A stretch of 32,502 nt of DNA from positions 1-32,502 of the forward strand of contig NZ_JADEWT010000075.1 of assembly GCF_015207505.1 (NCBI RefSeq), read 5' to 3'. Positions 7,843 to 15,347 of the stretch are shown piece after piece. Below the pieces are notes generated by a model. That model was not told the DNA's origin, did not search any database, and saw only the letters and a program-made list of their open reading frames with translations. The stretch is from Tychonema sp. LEGE 06208 (lineage in GTDB: Bacteria; Cyanobacteriota; Cyanobacteriia; Cyanobacteriales; Microcoleaceae). The translations under genes were made by a program, and so were the position numbers. Positions within the stretch are counted from its first letter, which is position 1, and each line of letters opens with the position of its first letter.

Positions 7843-7952
7843 TGTAATAATACTTACAAGCCACGATCGCAATTTTGTCATCCGCAACTTGGTAAACTAA
7901 TCGTTTTTACCTGTTTTTGATTGTGATAATTATAGCGTTTTTAGTTTAATGA
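7843..7952 (-). pseudogene. Deletion scar of a second YoeB toxin-antitoxin module
   Basis: Bases 7843-7900 closely match 8235-8293, the end of the intact yoeB coding for its C-terminal part. Bases 7901-7952 closely match about 8715-8766, the leader upstream of the antitoxin start. The join at 7900/7901 therefore removes everything between: the rest of yoeB and the whole antitoxin gene. The remnant frame ends CKYYYNEMKD then stop, against CKYHYTE in the intact copy. Confidence 0.8.
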
Positions 7953-7970
7953 CAACGAAGTATTCTCGGA

Positions 7971-8066
7971 AAAAACCCGGTTTCTGACGGCGCACAAATC
8001 AAAGAAACCGGGTTTTTCCCAGTTTCTAGGATGTGTGACGAGTATTCTGGAAAAAACCCGGTTTCT
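7971..8066. repeat. Three AAACCGGGTTT-family units
   Basis: AAAAACCCGGTTTCT at 7971-7985, its complement AGAAACCGGGTTTTT at 8003-8017, and again AAAAACCCGGTTTCT at 8052-8066. The first and third also share the preceding GTATTCT, so there is both an inverted pair and a direct repeat about 80 bp apart. They lie between the deletion scar and the aspS fragment. Confidence 0.75.
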
Positions 8067-8105
8067 CGCCACCCATCCACTATTCATGGAAGGTATTTTA
8101 GATAC

Positions 8106-8228
8106 CTATGTTTTCGGTACGTAAGTCGATCGCACTTGCAACTCCTTCAACTGCTTCTCATCCACACCAGCCGGCGCATTCGTCAGCAAACAACCAGCCT
8201 GTTGAGTCTTCGGAAACGCAATCACATC
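8106..8228 (-). pseudogene. aspS': Duplicated 3' end of aspS (about 40 codons)
   Basis: Bases 8122-8228 align without gaps to 8954-9060 of aspS with 5 mismatches in 107. The copy stays in frame through the last codons, reading RSTYVPKT then TAG, against RSTYTPKS in the complete gene. Four of the five mismatches in the aligned part are synonymous. The fragment has no start and is not a gene. It joins the yoeB gene at 8228, where the yoeB stop codon TAG (8228-8230) is formed across the junction. Confidence 0.9.
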
Positions 8229-8494
8229 TATTCAGTGTAATGATACTTACAAGCCACGATCGCAATTTCTCGATCCGTAACTTGGTAAACTAAACGATGT
8301 TCGTTATCAATGCGCCTAGACCAAAAACCACTTAACTCGTATTTCAGAGGTTCAGGTTTTCCCAATCCTTCAAAGGGCGATCGGTCTATATCTTTAATCA
8401 ATTCTACAATTTTGCGATAAATCTTTTTGTCTAATTTTGCCCATTCATTAAAATCTGCAAAAGCAGAAGATTCAAAAACAATTCTTCTGCTCAT
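8228..8494 (-). CDS. yoeB: YoeB/Txe-family mRNA interferase toxin
   Basis: 88-aa toxin nearly collinear with E. coli Yoe[41 protein letters not shown] and the C-terminal ACKYHY. The residues equivalent to the known catalytic set are present: E48 in KPEPL, R67 in EHRLVY, H85 in KYHY. It should cleave mRNA on the ribosome when free of antitoxin. The stop codon is formed at the junction with the aspS fragment, leaving only two residues (TE) after the HY pair. The ATG overlaps the upstream antitoxin stop by 4 nt. The gene looks functional. Confidence 0.93.
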   Translation of the reverse strand: MSRRIVFESSAFADFNEWAKLDKKIYRKIVELIKDIDRSPFEGLGKPEPLKYELSGFWSRRIDNEHRLVYQVTDREIAIVACKYHYTE

Positions 8495-8715
8495 TGCAAA
8501 TTCTCTAAGTTAACTTCAACTAATTTTTCCCCCTCTTTAACATTTTCAATAGCTTTTAAAAGTCTATTTTTGTTGACTTCAGATTTCAAAAGATATTCGG
8601 TTTCATCACACTCAGAAACAATTATTTCAATCTCTTTATCTCCAAAAGTCGCCTTAATTTGTTCTAAAAAATGATGATTGAGTTCGCTGGCTTTTAAACG
8701 ATAAACTGTTGACAT
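8491..8715 (-). CDS. Antitoxin of the YoeB module
   Basis: 74-aa acidic protein directly upstream of yoeB with a 4-nt overlap, the standard antitoxin-first order. MSTVYRLKASELNHHFLEQI suggests an N-terminal DNA-binding part, and the acidic C-terminus ([18 protein letters not shown]) would bind the toxin. It does not read like a canonical YefM (no obvious Phd/YefM opening), so I leave the family open. The leader upstream (8715-8766) is the piece also present in the deletion scar at 7901-7952. Confidence 0.82.
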   Translation of the reverse strand: MSTVYRLKASELNHHFLEQIKATFGDKEIEIIVSECDETEYLLKSEVNKNRLLKAIENVKEGEKLVEVNLENLQ

Positions 8716-8841
8716 CGTTTTTACCTATTTTCGATTATGATAATTAGAGCGTTTTTAGTCTAAAGACGTGGAATGTAACTAGAGCATACAATATCAGCGA
8801 AAGTTTTGACTCAATGACAGTCAAGGACGCAGAATCGTGTC

Positions 8842-8909
8842 TGTCATGCTGAACAAAACGCAGTGTAGTGAAGCATCCAGCGAGATGCTTCCCTTCTCTC
8901 AGCATGACA
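8842..8909. repeat. Inverted repeat TGTCATGCTGA ... TCAGCATGACA
   Basis: Exact 11-bp arms at 8842-8852 and 8899-8909, with a second inner pair (GAAGCATC with GAGATGCTTC). It resembles the palindromic extragenic repeats of the TGTCAT...ATGACA type found in many bacteria. It lies 30 bp past the aspS stop, so it may terminate aspS transcription. Confidence 0.6.
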
Positions 8910-8937
8910 CATAGGCTTTGCCTAAGTCCCGATCGCC

Positions 8938-10722
8938 TTATGACTTGGGCGTATAAGTCGATCGCACTTGCAACTCCTTCAACTGCTTCTCATCCACCCC
9001 AGCAGGCGCATTCGTCAGCAAACAAGCAGCCTGCTGCGTCTTCGGAAACGCAATCACATCCCGAATCGAATCCTCGCCCGCCAACAGCATCACCAACCGA
9101 TCCAAACCGTAAGCAATCCCGCCGTGGGGCGGAGTTCCGTACTCAAACGCATCCAACAAAAAGCCGAACTTATTGTAAGCTTCCTCCGTCGATAAACCGA
9201 TCGCCTCAAACACCTTTTCCTGAACATCCCGCTGATAAATCCGCAGAGAACCACCGCCCACTTCCGTGCCGTTTAACACCAAGTCGTAAGCTTGAGCCCT
9301 CGCCGTCTTCAAATCGTGAATATCGTCAGGATGCGGCGCAGTAAACGGGTGATGGATAGCTTCCAAACGCTTCTCGTCAGCGTTCCATTCAAACATCGGG
9401 AAATCCGTCACCCACAGCAGATTCATCTTCTCTTTGTCAATCAGTCCCAATTCGTTACCGACAAACAAACGCAATCTATCCAAAGTCTTATTGACAGCAG
9501 TCGCATCGGCTGCTGCAAACAACAACAAATGACCAGGTTTCGCGCCCGTGCGATCGAGCAATTCCTGTTTTTGCGCTTCCGTCAAATTATCCTTAATTGC
9601 GCCGATCGTATCAATTTCGCCATTTTCCCGCACCCGGATAAAAGCTAATCCTTTAGCCCCAGCTTCAGTAGCTTCCTTAAACAAATCGCCTTTTTTAATC
9701 CGTTCGTTAGAAAAAGCTTCATTCCCCCCCGGAATCGGCAAAGTTTTCACAATTCCGCCCGCAGCAATCGCCCCGGAAAATACTTTAAATCCCGAATCTT
9801 TCATTAAATCGGAAACATCGATTAATTCCATACCGAAACGAGTATCCGGTTTGTCGCTACCGTAGCGATCCATTGCTTCGGCGTAAGTCAAGCGTGGGAA
9901 AGGACGGGGCAATTCTACGCCTTTGACACTTTGGAAAATTTGGCAAACTAAACCTTCGTTTAATTCGAGGATTTCTTCTAAAGACATGAAACTCATTTCC
10001 ATGTCTAATTGCGTGAATTCCGGCTGTCTGTCGGCGCGCAAATCTTCATCGCGGAAACAGCGGGCAATTTGATAATATCTGTCAAATCCCGAAACCATTA
10101 ACAATTGTTTGAACAACTGCGGCGACTGCGGCAAAGCATACCATTCGCCCAAATTGACGCGGCTGGGAACTAAATAATCTCTTGCACCTTCGGGAGTCGA
10201 TCGAGTTAAAATCGGCGTTTCAATTTCCATAAAATTGCCGACATCTTCCAGGTAGCGGCGCATAGCTTTGACAACTTGGTGGCGAAGCTGCAAATTGCGA
10301 CTCATACGATCGCGCCGCAAGTCCAAATACCGATATTTCAAGCGCAAATCTTCCCGCACATTTTCATTATCCGCCGTGGAAATCTGAAACGGTAACTGCT
10401 TGCGTACCGCATTTAACAACTCAATTTCGTCCGCGTAAATTTCTATTTCACCCGTAGGCAATTTGGGGTTGAGGGAATCTTCGGGGCGGCTGGTGACTCT
10501 ACCGGTAATTTTCACCACGTATTCGCCGCGCAAAGACTCAGCGCCGTGATAGGAGTCGGGGGTGCGTTCAGGATCGCTGACAATTTGCACAATACCCGAT
10601 CGATCGCGCACGTCGAGAAAAATCACTCCGCCATGATCGCGGCGGCGATCCACCCAGCCGTAAAGGGTGACAGTCTCTCCGATATGTTTGCTTCGCAGGT
10701 CGCCGCAGTAGTAAGTTCTCAT
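8938..10722 (-). CDS. aspS: Aspartate-tRNA ligase (bacterial type)
   Basis: 594-aa class II synthetase charging tRNA(Asp), possibly also tRNA(Asn) if non-discriminating. Domains in order: OB-fold anticodon-binding part (about 15-105, [20 protein letters not shown]), catalytic core with motif 2 ([20 protein letters not shown]), a GAD insertion (about 290-410) and motif 3 ([15 protein letters not shown]). Length is normal for the bacterial form. The ATG start opens with [20 protein letters not shown], the family's usual N-terminus. The last 40 codons exist a second time at 8106-8228, so this 3' end may have been replaced or duplicated by recombination. Confidence 0.97.
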   Translation of the reverse strand: MRTYYCGDLRSKHIGETVTLYGWVDRRRDHGGVIFLDVRDRSGIVQIVSDPERTPDSYHGAESLRGEYVVKITGRVTSRPEDSLNPKLPTGEIEIYADEIELLNAVRKQLPFQISTADNENVREDLRLKYRYLDLRRDRMSRNLQLRHQVVKAMRRYLEDVGNFMEIETPILTRSTPEGARDYLVPSRVNLGEWYALPQSPQLFKQLLMVSGFDRYYQIARCFRDEDLRADRQPEFTQLDMEMSFMSLEEILELNEGLVCQIFQSVKGVELPRPFPRLTYAEAMDRYGSDKPDTRFGMELIDVSDLMKDSGFKVFSGAIAAGGIVKTLPIPGGNEAFSNERIKKGDLFKEATEAGAKGLAFIRVRENGEIDTIGAIKDNLTEAQKQELLDRTGAKPGHLLLFAAADATAVNKTLDRLRLFVGNELGLIDKEKMNLLWVTDFPMFEWNADEKRLEAIHHPFTAPHPDDIHDLKTARAQAYDLVLNGTEVGGGSLRIYQRDVQEKVFEAIGLSTEEAYNKFGFLLDAFEYGTPPHGGIAYGLDRLVMLLAGEDSIRDVIAFPKTQQAACLLTNAPAGVDEKQLKELQVRSTYTPKS

Positions 10723-10814
10723 GGTTCGGGGTTTTGGACTAAAAATAAAGCTTTTTTATTATGCAGTATGGCTGAACCTTTTGCTGAATGCAAATTAAAG
10801 GGCGATCGCTATTA

Positions 10815-10842
10815 GCCCGCCCAGTTTGGAAACCGGGCGGGC
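10815..10842. terminator. GC-rich hairpin between the helical protein gene and aspS
   Basis: GCCCGCCC and GGGCGGGC pair, extended by GTTT with AAAC around a 3-nt loop with one mismatch. It lies downstream of the 10884-11483 gene and upstream of aspS on the same strand, so it would separate the two transcripts. There is no T-run after it, so rho-independent termination is only possible, not clear. Confidence 0.45.
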
Positions 10843-10883
10843 CCGCGCGATCGACTATCGCAAGACTGTTGCGGAAAATCTTT

Positions 10884-11483
10884 CTAGGAATCGCGGCGAT
10901 CCGACTTGTCACAAAACGCCGTTAGCGAGTTCCATGCAGACTTAGCCGTTTCCTTCAAGCGAGTGCCCAGCGACTCAATTTCTCCCACAACAACGTGCCA
11001 ATTTTTTTCAGTTTGTTTCTGAATGTCGTCAACAGCTTGTTCGATGCGATCGCGTTCGACCAATTTATTTTGTTCCACCGCTTCTCGCGCTTGTCGCACA
11101 GCTTTCAAATAAGCTTCGCGGCTGACTTCGCCGGCATCTTGTACCTGCGCTTGCGCCCGCGTTTTAATTGCATCAAGTACCAGCCAATTTTTCTCGGATT
11201 CTTTTTTGATCAGGCTGACTGCTTCTTTCATTCTGTCTTTGGCGATCGACTTATTTTCGTCGATCGCGTCACTGGCTTTCGTCACAGCTTTCAAATAAGC
11301 TTCGCGGGTGAGTTCGCCGGCGGCTTGAAATTCGGCAGCGGCGCGTTTTTTGATTGATTCAAACAAAGCCGCAGTTTCTGCGATCGTTTCATCAGTCGCG
11401 TCGGGCATCTCTTGTTTGACGATCGCCGTCGTTTCGGGAGTTACCTCTACAATTGTTGTCTCAGTCAAATTTGGATCTGTCAT
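10884..11483 (-). CDS. Helical protein with two 62-residue repeats, function unknown
   Basis: 199-aa charged, Ala/Glu/Lys-rich protein without signal peptide or membrane segment. It contains an internal duplication with a period of 62 residues: AAGELTREAYLKAV (54-67) recurs as DAGEVSREAYLKAV (116-129), and KESEKNW (94-100) recurs as KQTEKNW (156-162). The composition suggests long amphipathic helices that may form a bundle or coiled coil, as in lipid- or polymer-associated proteins. It has a strong ribosome binding site (AAGGAG about 8 nt before the ATG, read on the minus strand). I do not recognise a named family. A structural or envelope/thylakoid-associated role would be a guess. Confidence 0.75.
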   Translation of the reverse strand: MTDPNLTETTIVEVTPETTAIVKQEMPDATDETIAETAALFESIKKRAAAEFQAAGELTREAYLKAVTKASDAIDENKSIAKDRMKEAVSLIKKESEKNWLVLDAIKTRAQAQVQDAGEVSREAYLKAVRQAREAVEQNKLVERDRIEQAVDDIQKQTEKNWHVVVGEIESLGTRLKETAKSAWNSLTAFCDKSDRRDS

Positions 11484-11534
11484 ATGAATTATCTCCTTTC
11501 TTAAATCTGCTGCGAATGGACTTTGTATTTATAG

Positions 11535-11553
11535 CGCCAGAATTCATTCTGGC
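11535..11553. repeat. Small inverted repeat GCCAGAAT ... ATTCTGGC
   Basis: GCCAGAAT and ATTCTGGC face each other across 2-3 nt in the leader of the helical-protein gene, about 55 bp upstream of its start. It could be an operator or leader hairpin. Confidence 0.35.
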
Positions 11554-11692
11554 ATTTTAGCATTGAAACCGCCTGTCGGATACCGCCCACTTACAGGTAC
11601 GGTTTAGCGTACTTAAATTTATGATAATTCCCTTCACCTAACAACCCACAACAAACTTAATTTTTTAACATCAAAGTTTAAAATTTAAAATT

Positions 11693-12294
11693 TCAATCTT
11701 CGCCCTGCAAATCTCCGACATCGCTAGTCTGTAACAATTGGTGACTTTTTTGGGCGTACAGCCAAGATTGAGGAAATTTGTATCGATCTAGGAGGATATC
11801 TTCGAGGGTGACTTTCATCTGATTGGCGCAGATGTGCGGTGGTACTTTGCGCGTTCCCGTGCTCATGTCGGGAATTGCGATCGTTTCAATGATATGTTTG
11901 ACCGGCGTTCCGTCTGCAACAGTGCCATGTTTTACCAAACTTAAAATAGCGCGGGTTGCTAGATAAACATTTACTGTTTCTGTTAAAATTGTGAGAACCC
12001 GCATGAGTGGGGCAGCTATCTAATAGGGAACTTCATCATGAACTGTATCTACAACTTCTGCCAATCCTACTAAAAATTCGCCGTGATGGCGAGTCTGAAT
12101 TAGTTTTTGCAGGCGTTCTTGAACGTGACCTTCAAAATACTCCGAAATTTTTAAACTTAAGCCACAGTCCATGAACCCAAAACTCTTCGCCCGACTAACA
12201 AAAGCATCGCATTTTACCTCAAAAATTGAGCCTCGGTGGATCTTGACGTTTTCAGTATTGCCGCCAGTGCTTTCCCAAGCTTTAACTCAATCAT
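11693..12294 (-). pseudogene. Macro-domain protein gene with in-frame amber stop
   Basis: Read through one TAG (12020-12022), the frame gives a macro-domain protein: [55 protein letters not shown], then PY-stop-IAAPLMRVLTILTETV, YLATRAILSLVKHG and STGTRKVPPHICANQMKVTL. The family normally has PYLIAAPTMRVPM, so the stop probably replaced a Leu codon (TTG to TAG). The start (MIELKL, ATG 12292-12294) is in another frame, so a second lesion lies near 12270-12286. Binding loops are also altered: the SPANSFGFMDGG-type loop reads SRAKSFGFMDCG, and GLGTGVG reads DMSTGTR. Macro domains bind or hydrolyse ADP-ribose derivatives. This copy is very likely dead. The open piece 11693-12004 has an internal ATG but no family N-terminus. 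Confidence 0.85.
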
Positions 12295-12433
12295 CCTCTG
12301 CTGTTGCCAGCACAATTTGCATAAAAAATCTCAATTGATTTTAATTGGCAACAGCCTGAGCGATCGCCAATTTGATTGTACAATATTTTACATGAATCAG
12401 CTCAGTATAAAATCTAAAATCTCAAATTGTTTG

Positions 12434-12832
12434 ATGCTACAAGACCCGAATCTCCGACACCCGATCGCCATTAGTTTCGGTGCCATCGCCGGCGCTTTGA
12501 GCAGGTATTATATCACCTTGTGGTTTGCCAACCGTTTCGGTACAGCTTTTCCCTACGGAACTTTTTTTATTAACATCACCGGTTGCTTGGCTATGGGATT
12601 TTTTATCACCCTCGCTTTTGAACGGGTGCCGGCGATTCCGACGGAAGTGCGGTTAATGGTTGCGACGGGCTTTTTGGGCGCTTATACTACTTTTTCGACT
12701 TACGGTTTAGAGTCAAATGTCTTGTGGCGCGATCGAGCTTACAGCCTTGCCACTTTTTACTGGGTTAGCAGTGCCATACTTGGAGTAATCGCCGTTCAGT
12801 TAGGCAGCCTTTTAGCACAAATTGGCAAATAG
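12434..12832 (+). CDS. crcB: Fluoride channel FluC/CrcB
   Basis: Small inner-membrane fluoride exporter working as an antiparallel dimer. From ATG 12434 the product is 132 aa with four membrane helices, the normal family size. Motifs: GALSRYY, the conserved Asn in [15 protein letters not shown], and [16 protein letters not shown] with the Thr/Phe/Ser residues lining the pore. An ATG at 12392 (146 aa) is also in frame. The frame stays open upstream to 12236, but that part overlaps the macro-domain pseudogene and is not family-like. Neither candidate start has a good ribosome binding site. I see no fluoride riboswitch in the leader, though I could miss a diverged one. Confidence 0.93.
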   Translation: MLQDPNLRHPIAISFGAIAGALSRYYITLWFANRFGTAFPYGTFFINITGCLAMGFFITLAFERVPAIPTEVRLMVATGFLGAYTTFSTYGLESNVLWRDRAYSLATFYWVSSAILGVIAVQLGSLLAQIGK

Positions 12833-13186
12833 ATAAATACAGTTTACATTTTTTATTAGAGACAATCGAGCACCTGTAGGGAAACAGCAATGCCTAAGTC
12901 CGGCGAGTTATCGGCAAATTAAAGATAATTTGTATAAAATCAGTCATTGTAGCAATAATATTGAAAATTAATCTCAAAATCCAGTTTTTTTAGAGAAACC
13001 AAGTTTTGGCGATCGCTCATCATTTCAGCTTTAATTGATATCTCGCAGATTTTACCCATTGTCGCCAGCAGGTCTTGCGAAAAATGAGTTTATGGGGTAT
13101 AGGTATGGAAACCCAAGAATCAATTTTAAAACCAGCGGACGGGAACTCCTGTCTGCAGACAAATATCCGTTGTCAGTTTACGATCG
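12833..13186. other. Gene-free stretch after crcB
   Basis: Nothing I can defend as a gene. The short open frames from 13035 have no ribosome binding site or family resemblance and run into the palindromic element at 13187. A degenerate relative of the GAAACCGGGTTT repeat may lie near 12993-13005. Confidence 0.4.
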
Positions 13187-13308
13187 GGGCTATTTCATTC
13201 TCAGGAAAATCAGGATTTTGTAGGCGTCGTGGATGGTGCGGGCCGACCCTCCCCTGTCTAGGAGGGCGATCGCGGGGGGATTGGCCCTACAAAGAATGAA
13301 ATAGCCCT
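13187..13308. mobile_element. MITE-like foldback element (122 bp)
   Basis: Exact 15-bp terminal inverted repeats GGGCTATTTCATTCT (13187-13201) and AGAATGAAATAGCCC (13294-13308), with a further inner pair (TTTGTAGG with CCTACAAA). The GC-rich centre contains GTGGATGGTGCGGGCC, which also occurs at 14888-14903 inside the repeat block after the ABC ATPase gene. No ORF, so it would depend on a transposase elsewhere if mobile. Confidence 0.65.
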
Positions 13309-13330
13309 GAGTTTATGATAGTTTTGGTCT

Positions 13331-13437
13331 AATGACCAATGACCAATGACTAATGACCAATGACTAATGACCAATGACTAATGACCAATGACTAATGACT
13401 AATGACCAATGACTAATGACCAATGACCAATGACTAA
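13331..13437. repeat. Heptamer tandem array (AATGACC/AATGACT)
   Basis: About fifteen units of period 7 that alternate between AATGACC and AATGACT. It ends about 35 bp before the GTG start of the ABC ATPase and so occupies part of the gene's upstream region. Confidence 0.85.
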
Positions 13438-13473
13438 TAACTAAACTTAAACAACAAGCGAGGGGGTTTAGCT

Positions 13474-14820
13474 GTGATAGCTAAAACAGCAACAGAGTGC
13501 CTCATTACCTTAAAAGGCGTTAGCAAAGCTTACCAGCAGCCAAACGGTCAAAAAATTTCTATTTTAGAGCAAATTAATTTAGAATTGCGATCGGGCGAAA
13601 TAGTAGCTTTGCTCGGCCCTTCCGGGTCAGGTAAATCAACATTGATGCGGATGATAGCCGGACTAATTCCGCCCAGCGAAGGTCAAATTTTCTACCACAA
13701 TCGTCCTTTAGTCGGCTTAAATCCTGGGGTGGCAATTGTATTTCAAAACTTTGCTCTTTATCCCTGGTTGACGGTACTAGAAAATGTAGAATTAGGCTTA
13801 AAAGCTAAAGGAGAAATGCCCGAACCGCGCCTCCAAAAAGCCTTGAAAATGATTGATATTATCGGTTTGGACGGATTTGAAAATGCTTATCCCAAAGAAC
13901 TTTCGGGCGGAATGCGGCAGCGGGTGGGATTTGCTAGAGCTTTGGCGGTGGAACCCGAACTGCTTTGCATGGATGAACCGTTTTCAGCTTTAGATGTTCT
14001 GACTGCTGAAAACTTGCGGTTTGAGTTATTAGATTTGTGGCTGGAAAAAAAGATTCCCACCAAAGCTGTGTTAATCGTAACTCACGGGATTGAGGAAGCG
14101 GTTATTTTAGCCGATCGCATTGTAGTCCTCGGCCGCAATCCGGGGCGAATTCGCGCCGACTTGACCGTGAATTTGCCGCACTACCGCGATCGCAAAACAG
14201 TCGAATTCCAAACTCTCGTAGACCAAGTTTACAAAATCCTCACCAATCCCGAATTGAGCTGCGTCACAGTGACAACACCCGCTGAAAGTACCGCTACTAC
14301 TGCGTCTGAAGCTCAACCCGCCCCAACGCCTAAATACCAATCTCTACCGCAGGTGCGAACAGGTGCGATCGCAGGTTTGCTGGAACTCTTAGAAGACCGC
14401 CAAGAGAAAGACCTCTACCGCCTCGGTCAAGAATTAATGCTAGAGGTAGACGACATTTTGCCGATCGTCGAAGCAGCAAAATTAATGGAATTCCTAGTAA
14501 TCCAAGAAGGCGACCTGCTTTTAACACCAGTTGGCCTTCAATTCATAGCCGGCGGAATTGACCAGCGAAAACAAATTGTCCGCACCCAAATTATCAGCAA
14601 CATTCTCCTCGTACAGCAAATTTATAGAATGCTTCAGGCCAAGCGCAATCACCGCATTTCAGAAGAGTTAATTCTGGATATTCTCGAAGCCCACTTTAGC
14701 CCGAAAGAAGCAATAAGACAATTGCAAACCGCGATTGATTTGGGTCGCTATGCCGAGTTGTACAGCTACGACGAACCAGGAGGCGAAATATTTTTAGAAT
14801 CAGAAGTCAACAATCAGTAG
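13474..14820 (+). CDS. ABC transporter ATPase, NitT/TauT type, with AAA-associated C-terminal domain
   Basis: 448-aa ATPase energising uptake through the permease encoded next. ABC core in residues 1-260: Walker A GPSGSGKST (48-56), Q-loop in VFQNFALYPW, signature LSGGMRQR, Walker B LLCMDEPFSALD, and H-loop in VTHGIEEA, all intact. Residues about 305-430 form the AAA-associated domain (GLLELLEDRQEKDLYRLGQE, QLQTAIDLGRYAELYSYDE), seen fused to nitrate/sulfonate-type ATPases. GTG start with AGGGGG 8 nt upstream. The last codons (VNNQ, stop) are continuous with a heptamer array, so the array may have supplied the stop. Substrate (sulfonate, nitrate, bicarbonate or other) is not decidable here. 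Confidence 0.92.
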   Translation: MIAKTATECLITLKGVSKAYQQPNGQKISILEQINLELRSGEIVALLGPSGSGKSTLMRMIAGLIPPSEGQIFYHNRPLVGLNPGVAIVFQNFALYPWLTVLENVELGLKAKGEMPEPRLQKALKMIDIIGLDGFENAYPKELSGGMRQRVGFARALAVEPELLCMDEPFSALDVLTAENLRFELLDLWLEKKIPTKAVLIVTHGIEEAVILADRIVVLGRNPGRIRADLTVNLPHYRDRKTVEFQTLVDQVYKILTNPELSCVTVTTPAESTATTASEAQPAPTPKYQSLPQVRTGAIAGLLELLEDRQEKDLYRLGQELMLEVDDILPIVEAAKLMEFLVIQEGDLLLTPVGLQFIAGGIDQRKQIVRTQIISNILLVQQIYRMLQAKRNHRISEELILDILEAHFSPKEAIRQLQTAIDLGRYAELYSYDEPGGEIFLESEVNNQ

Positions 14821-14967
14821 TCAATAGTCAGTAGTCAGTAGTCAGTAGTCAGTAGTCAGTGGTCAGTAGTCATTAGTCAGTAGGGGCGGTGGATGGTGCG
14901 GGCCCGCCCTCTTAGTAGTCAGTAGTCAGTAGTCAGTAGTCAATAGTCCTTAGTCATTAGTCATTAA
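14813..14967. repeat. Heptamer array (AGTAGTC) interrupted by a GC-rich palindrome
   Basis: Units of TAGTCAG and variants run from the last codons of the ATPase gene. At about 14883-14910 a palindromic block (GGGCGGTGGATGGTGCGGG then CCCGCCCT) interrupts the array, which then resumes with the same heptamer. A smaller patch of the same heptamer is at 15136-15178. Confidence 0.85.
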
Positions 14968-15001
14968 GCTGTCGCGCAAATAAACATTGCATATTGGCTC
15001 G

Positions 15002-15045
15002 TTACCAGGCTGTGCCTGGTAATGCAGATCCCGAGGCTCTGCCTC
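15002..15045. repeat. Two tandem hairpins (TTACCAGGC/GCCTGGTAA and GAGGC/GCCTC)
   Basis: Exact stems at 15002-15022 (loop TGT) and 15033-15045 (loop TCT). They lie in the ATPase-permease gap and could attenuate transcription between the two genes. Related pieces (a GGTTCCC/GGGAACC hairpin and a TACCAGGC block) occur at 17189-17285, so this is probably a dispersed palindromic repeat. Confidence 0.6.
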
Positions 15046-15189
15046 TCTTTACCCCCTGAGCTTCTGGAGAGAGAAGTGTGGCAGATGTTTAATTTATTAA
15101 ATTTTGGTTCCTTACATGAAATTTAAATGCAGAACAGCTTAGTCAGTAGTCAGCAGTCATTAGTCAGCAGTCATTACTGGTTGACAATG

Positions 15190-15334
15190 CCCAATCCCTC
15201 CGCTTCGCGCTCGCCCAATCCCTCCGCTTCGCTCCGCCCAATTCCCTGCGCGGGCCAATCCCTCCGCTTCGCTCCGCCCAATCCCTCCGCTTCGCTCCGC
15301 CCAATTCCCTGCGCGGGCCAATGCCCAATTCCCC
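15190..15334. repeat. Tandem block of CCCAATCCCTCCGCTTCGC and CCCAATTCCCTGCGCGG units
   Basis: About six units of roughly 23 bp of two alternating types fill the space just before the permease start. The open frames through it on both strands (for example repeats of RRELGGAKRRDW) are by-products of the repeat. Together with the arrays before it, the ATPase-permease gap of 527 bp is almost wholly repeat. Confidence 0.8.
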
Positions 15335-15347
15335 ATAACTAATAATT

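Noticed and set aside
8868..9344. 158-aa plus-strand open frame opposite aspS
   Set aside because: It lies antisense to the conserved aspS coding end, is rich in Ser/Pro/Thr from the opposite strand, and has no start context.
12236..12433. Longer crcB start at 12236
   Set aside because: The extension overlaps the macro-domain pseudogene and makes the protein much longer than the family. ATG 12434 or 12392 fits better.
12294..12433. Fluoride riboswitch upstream of crcB
   Set aside because: I could not trace the conserved pseudoknot pattern, and much of the leader belongs to the decayed macro-domain gene.
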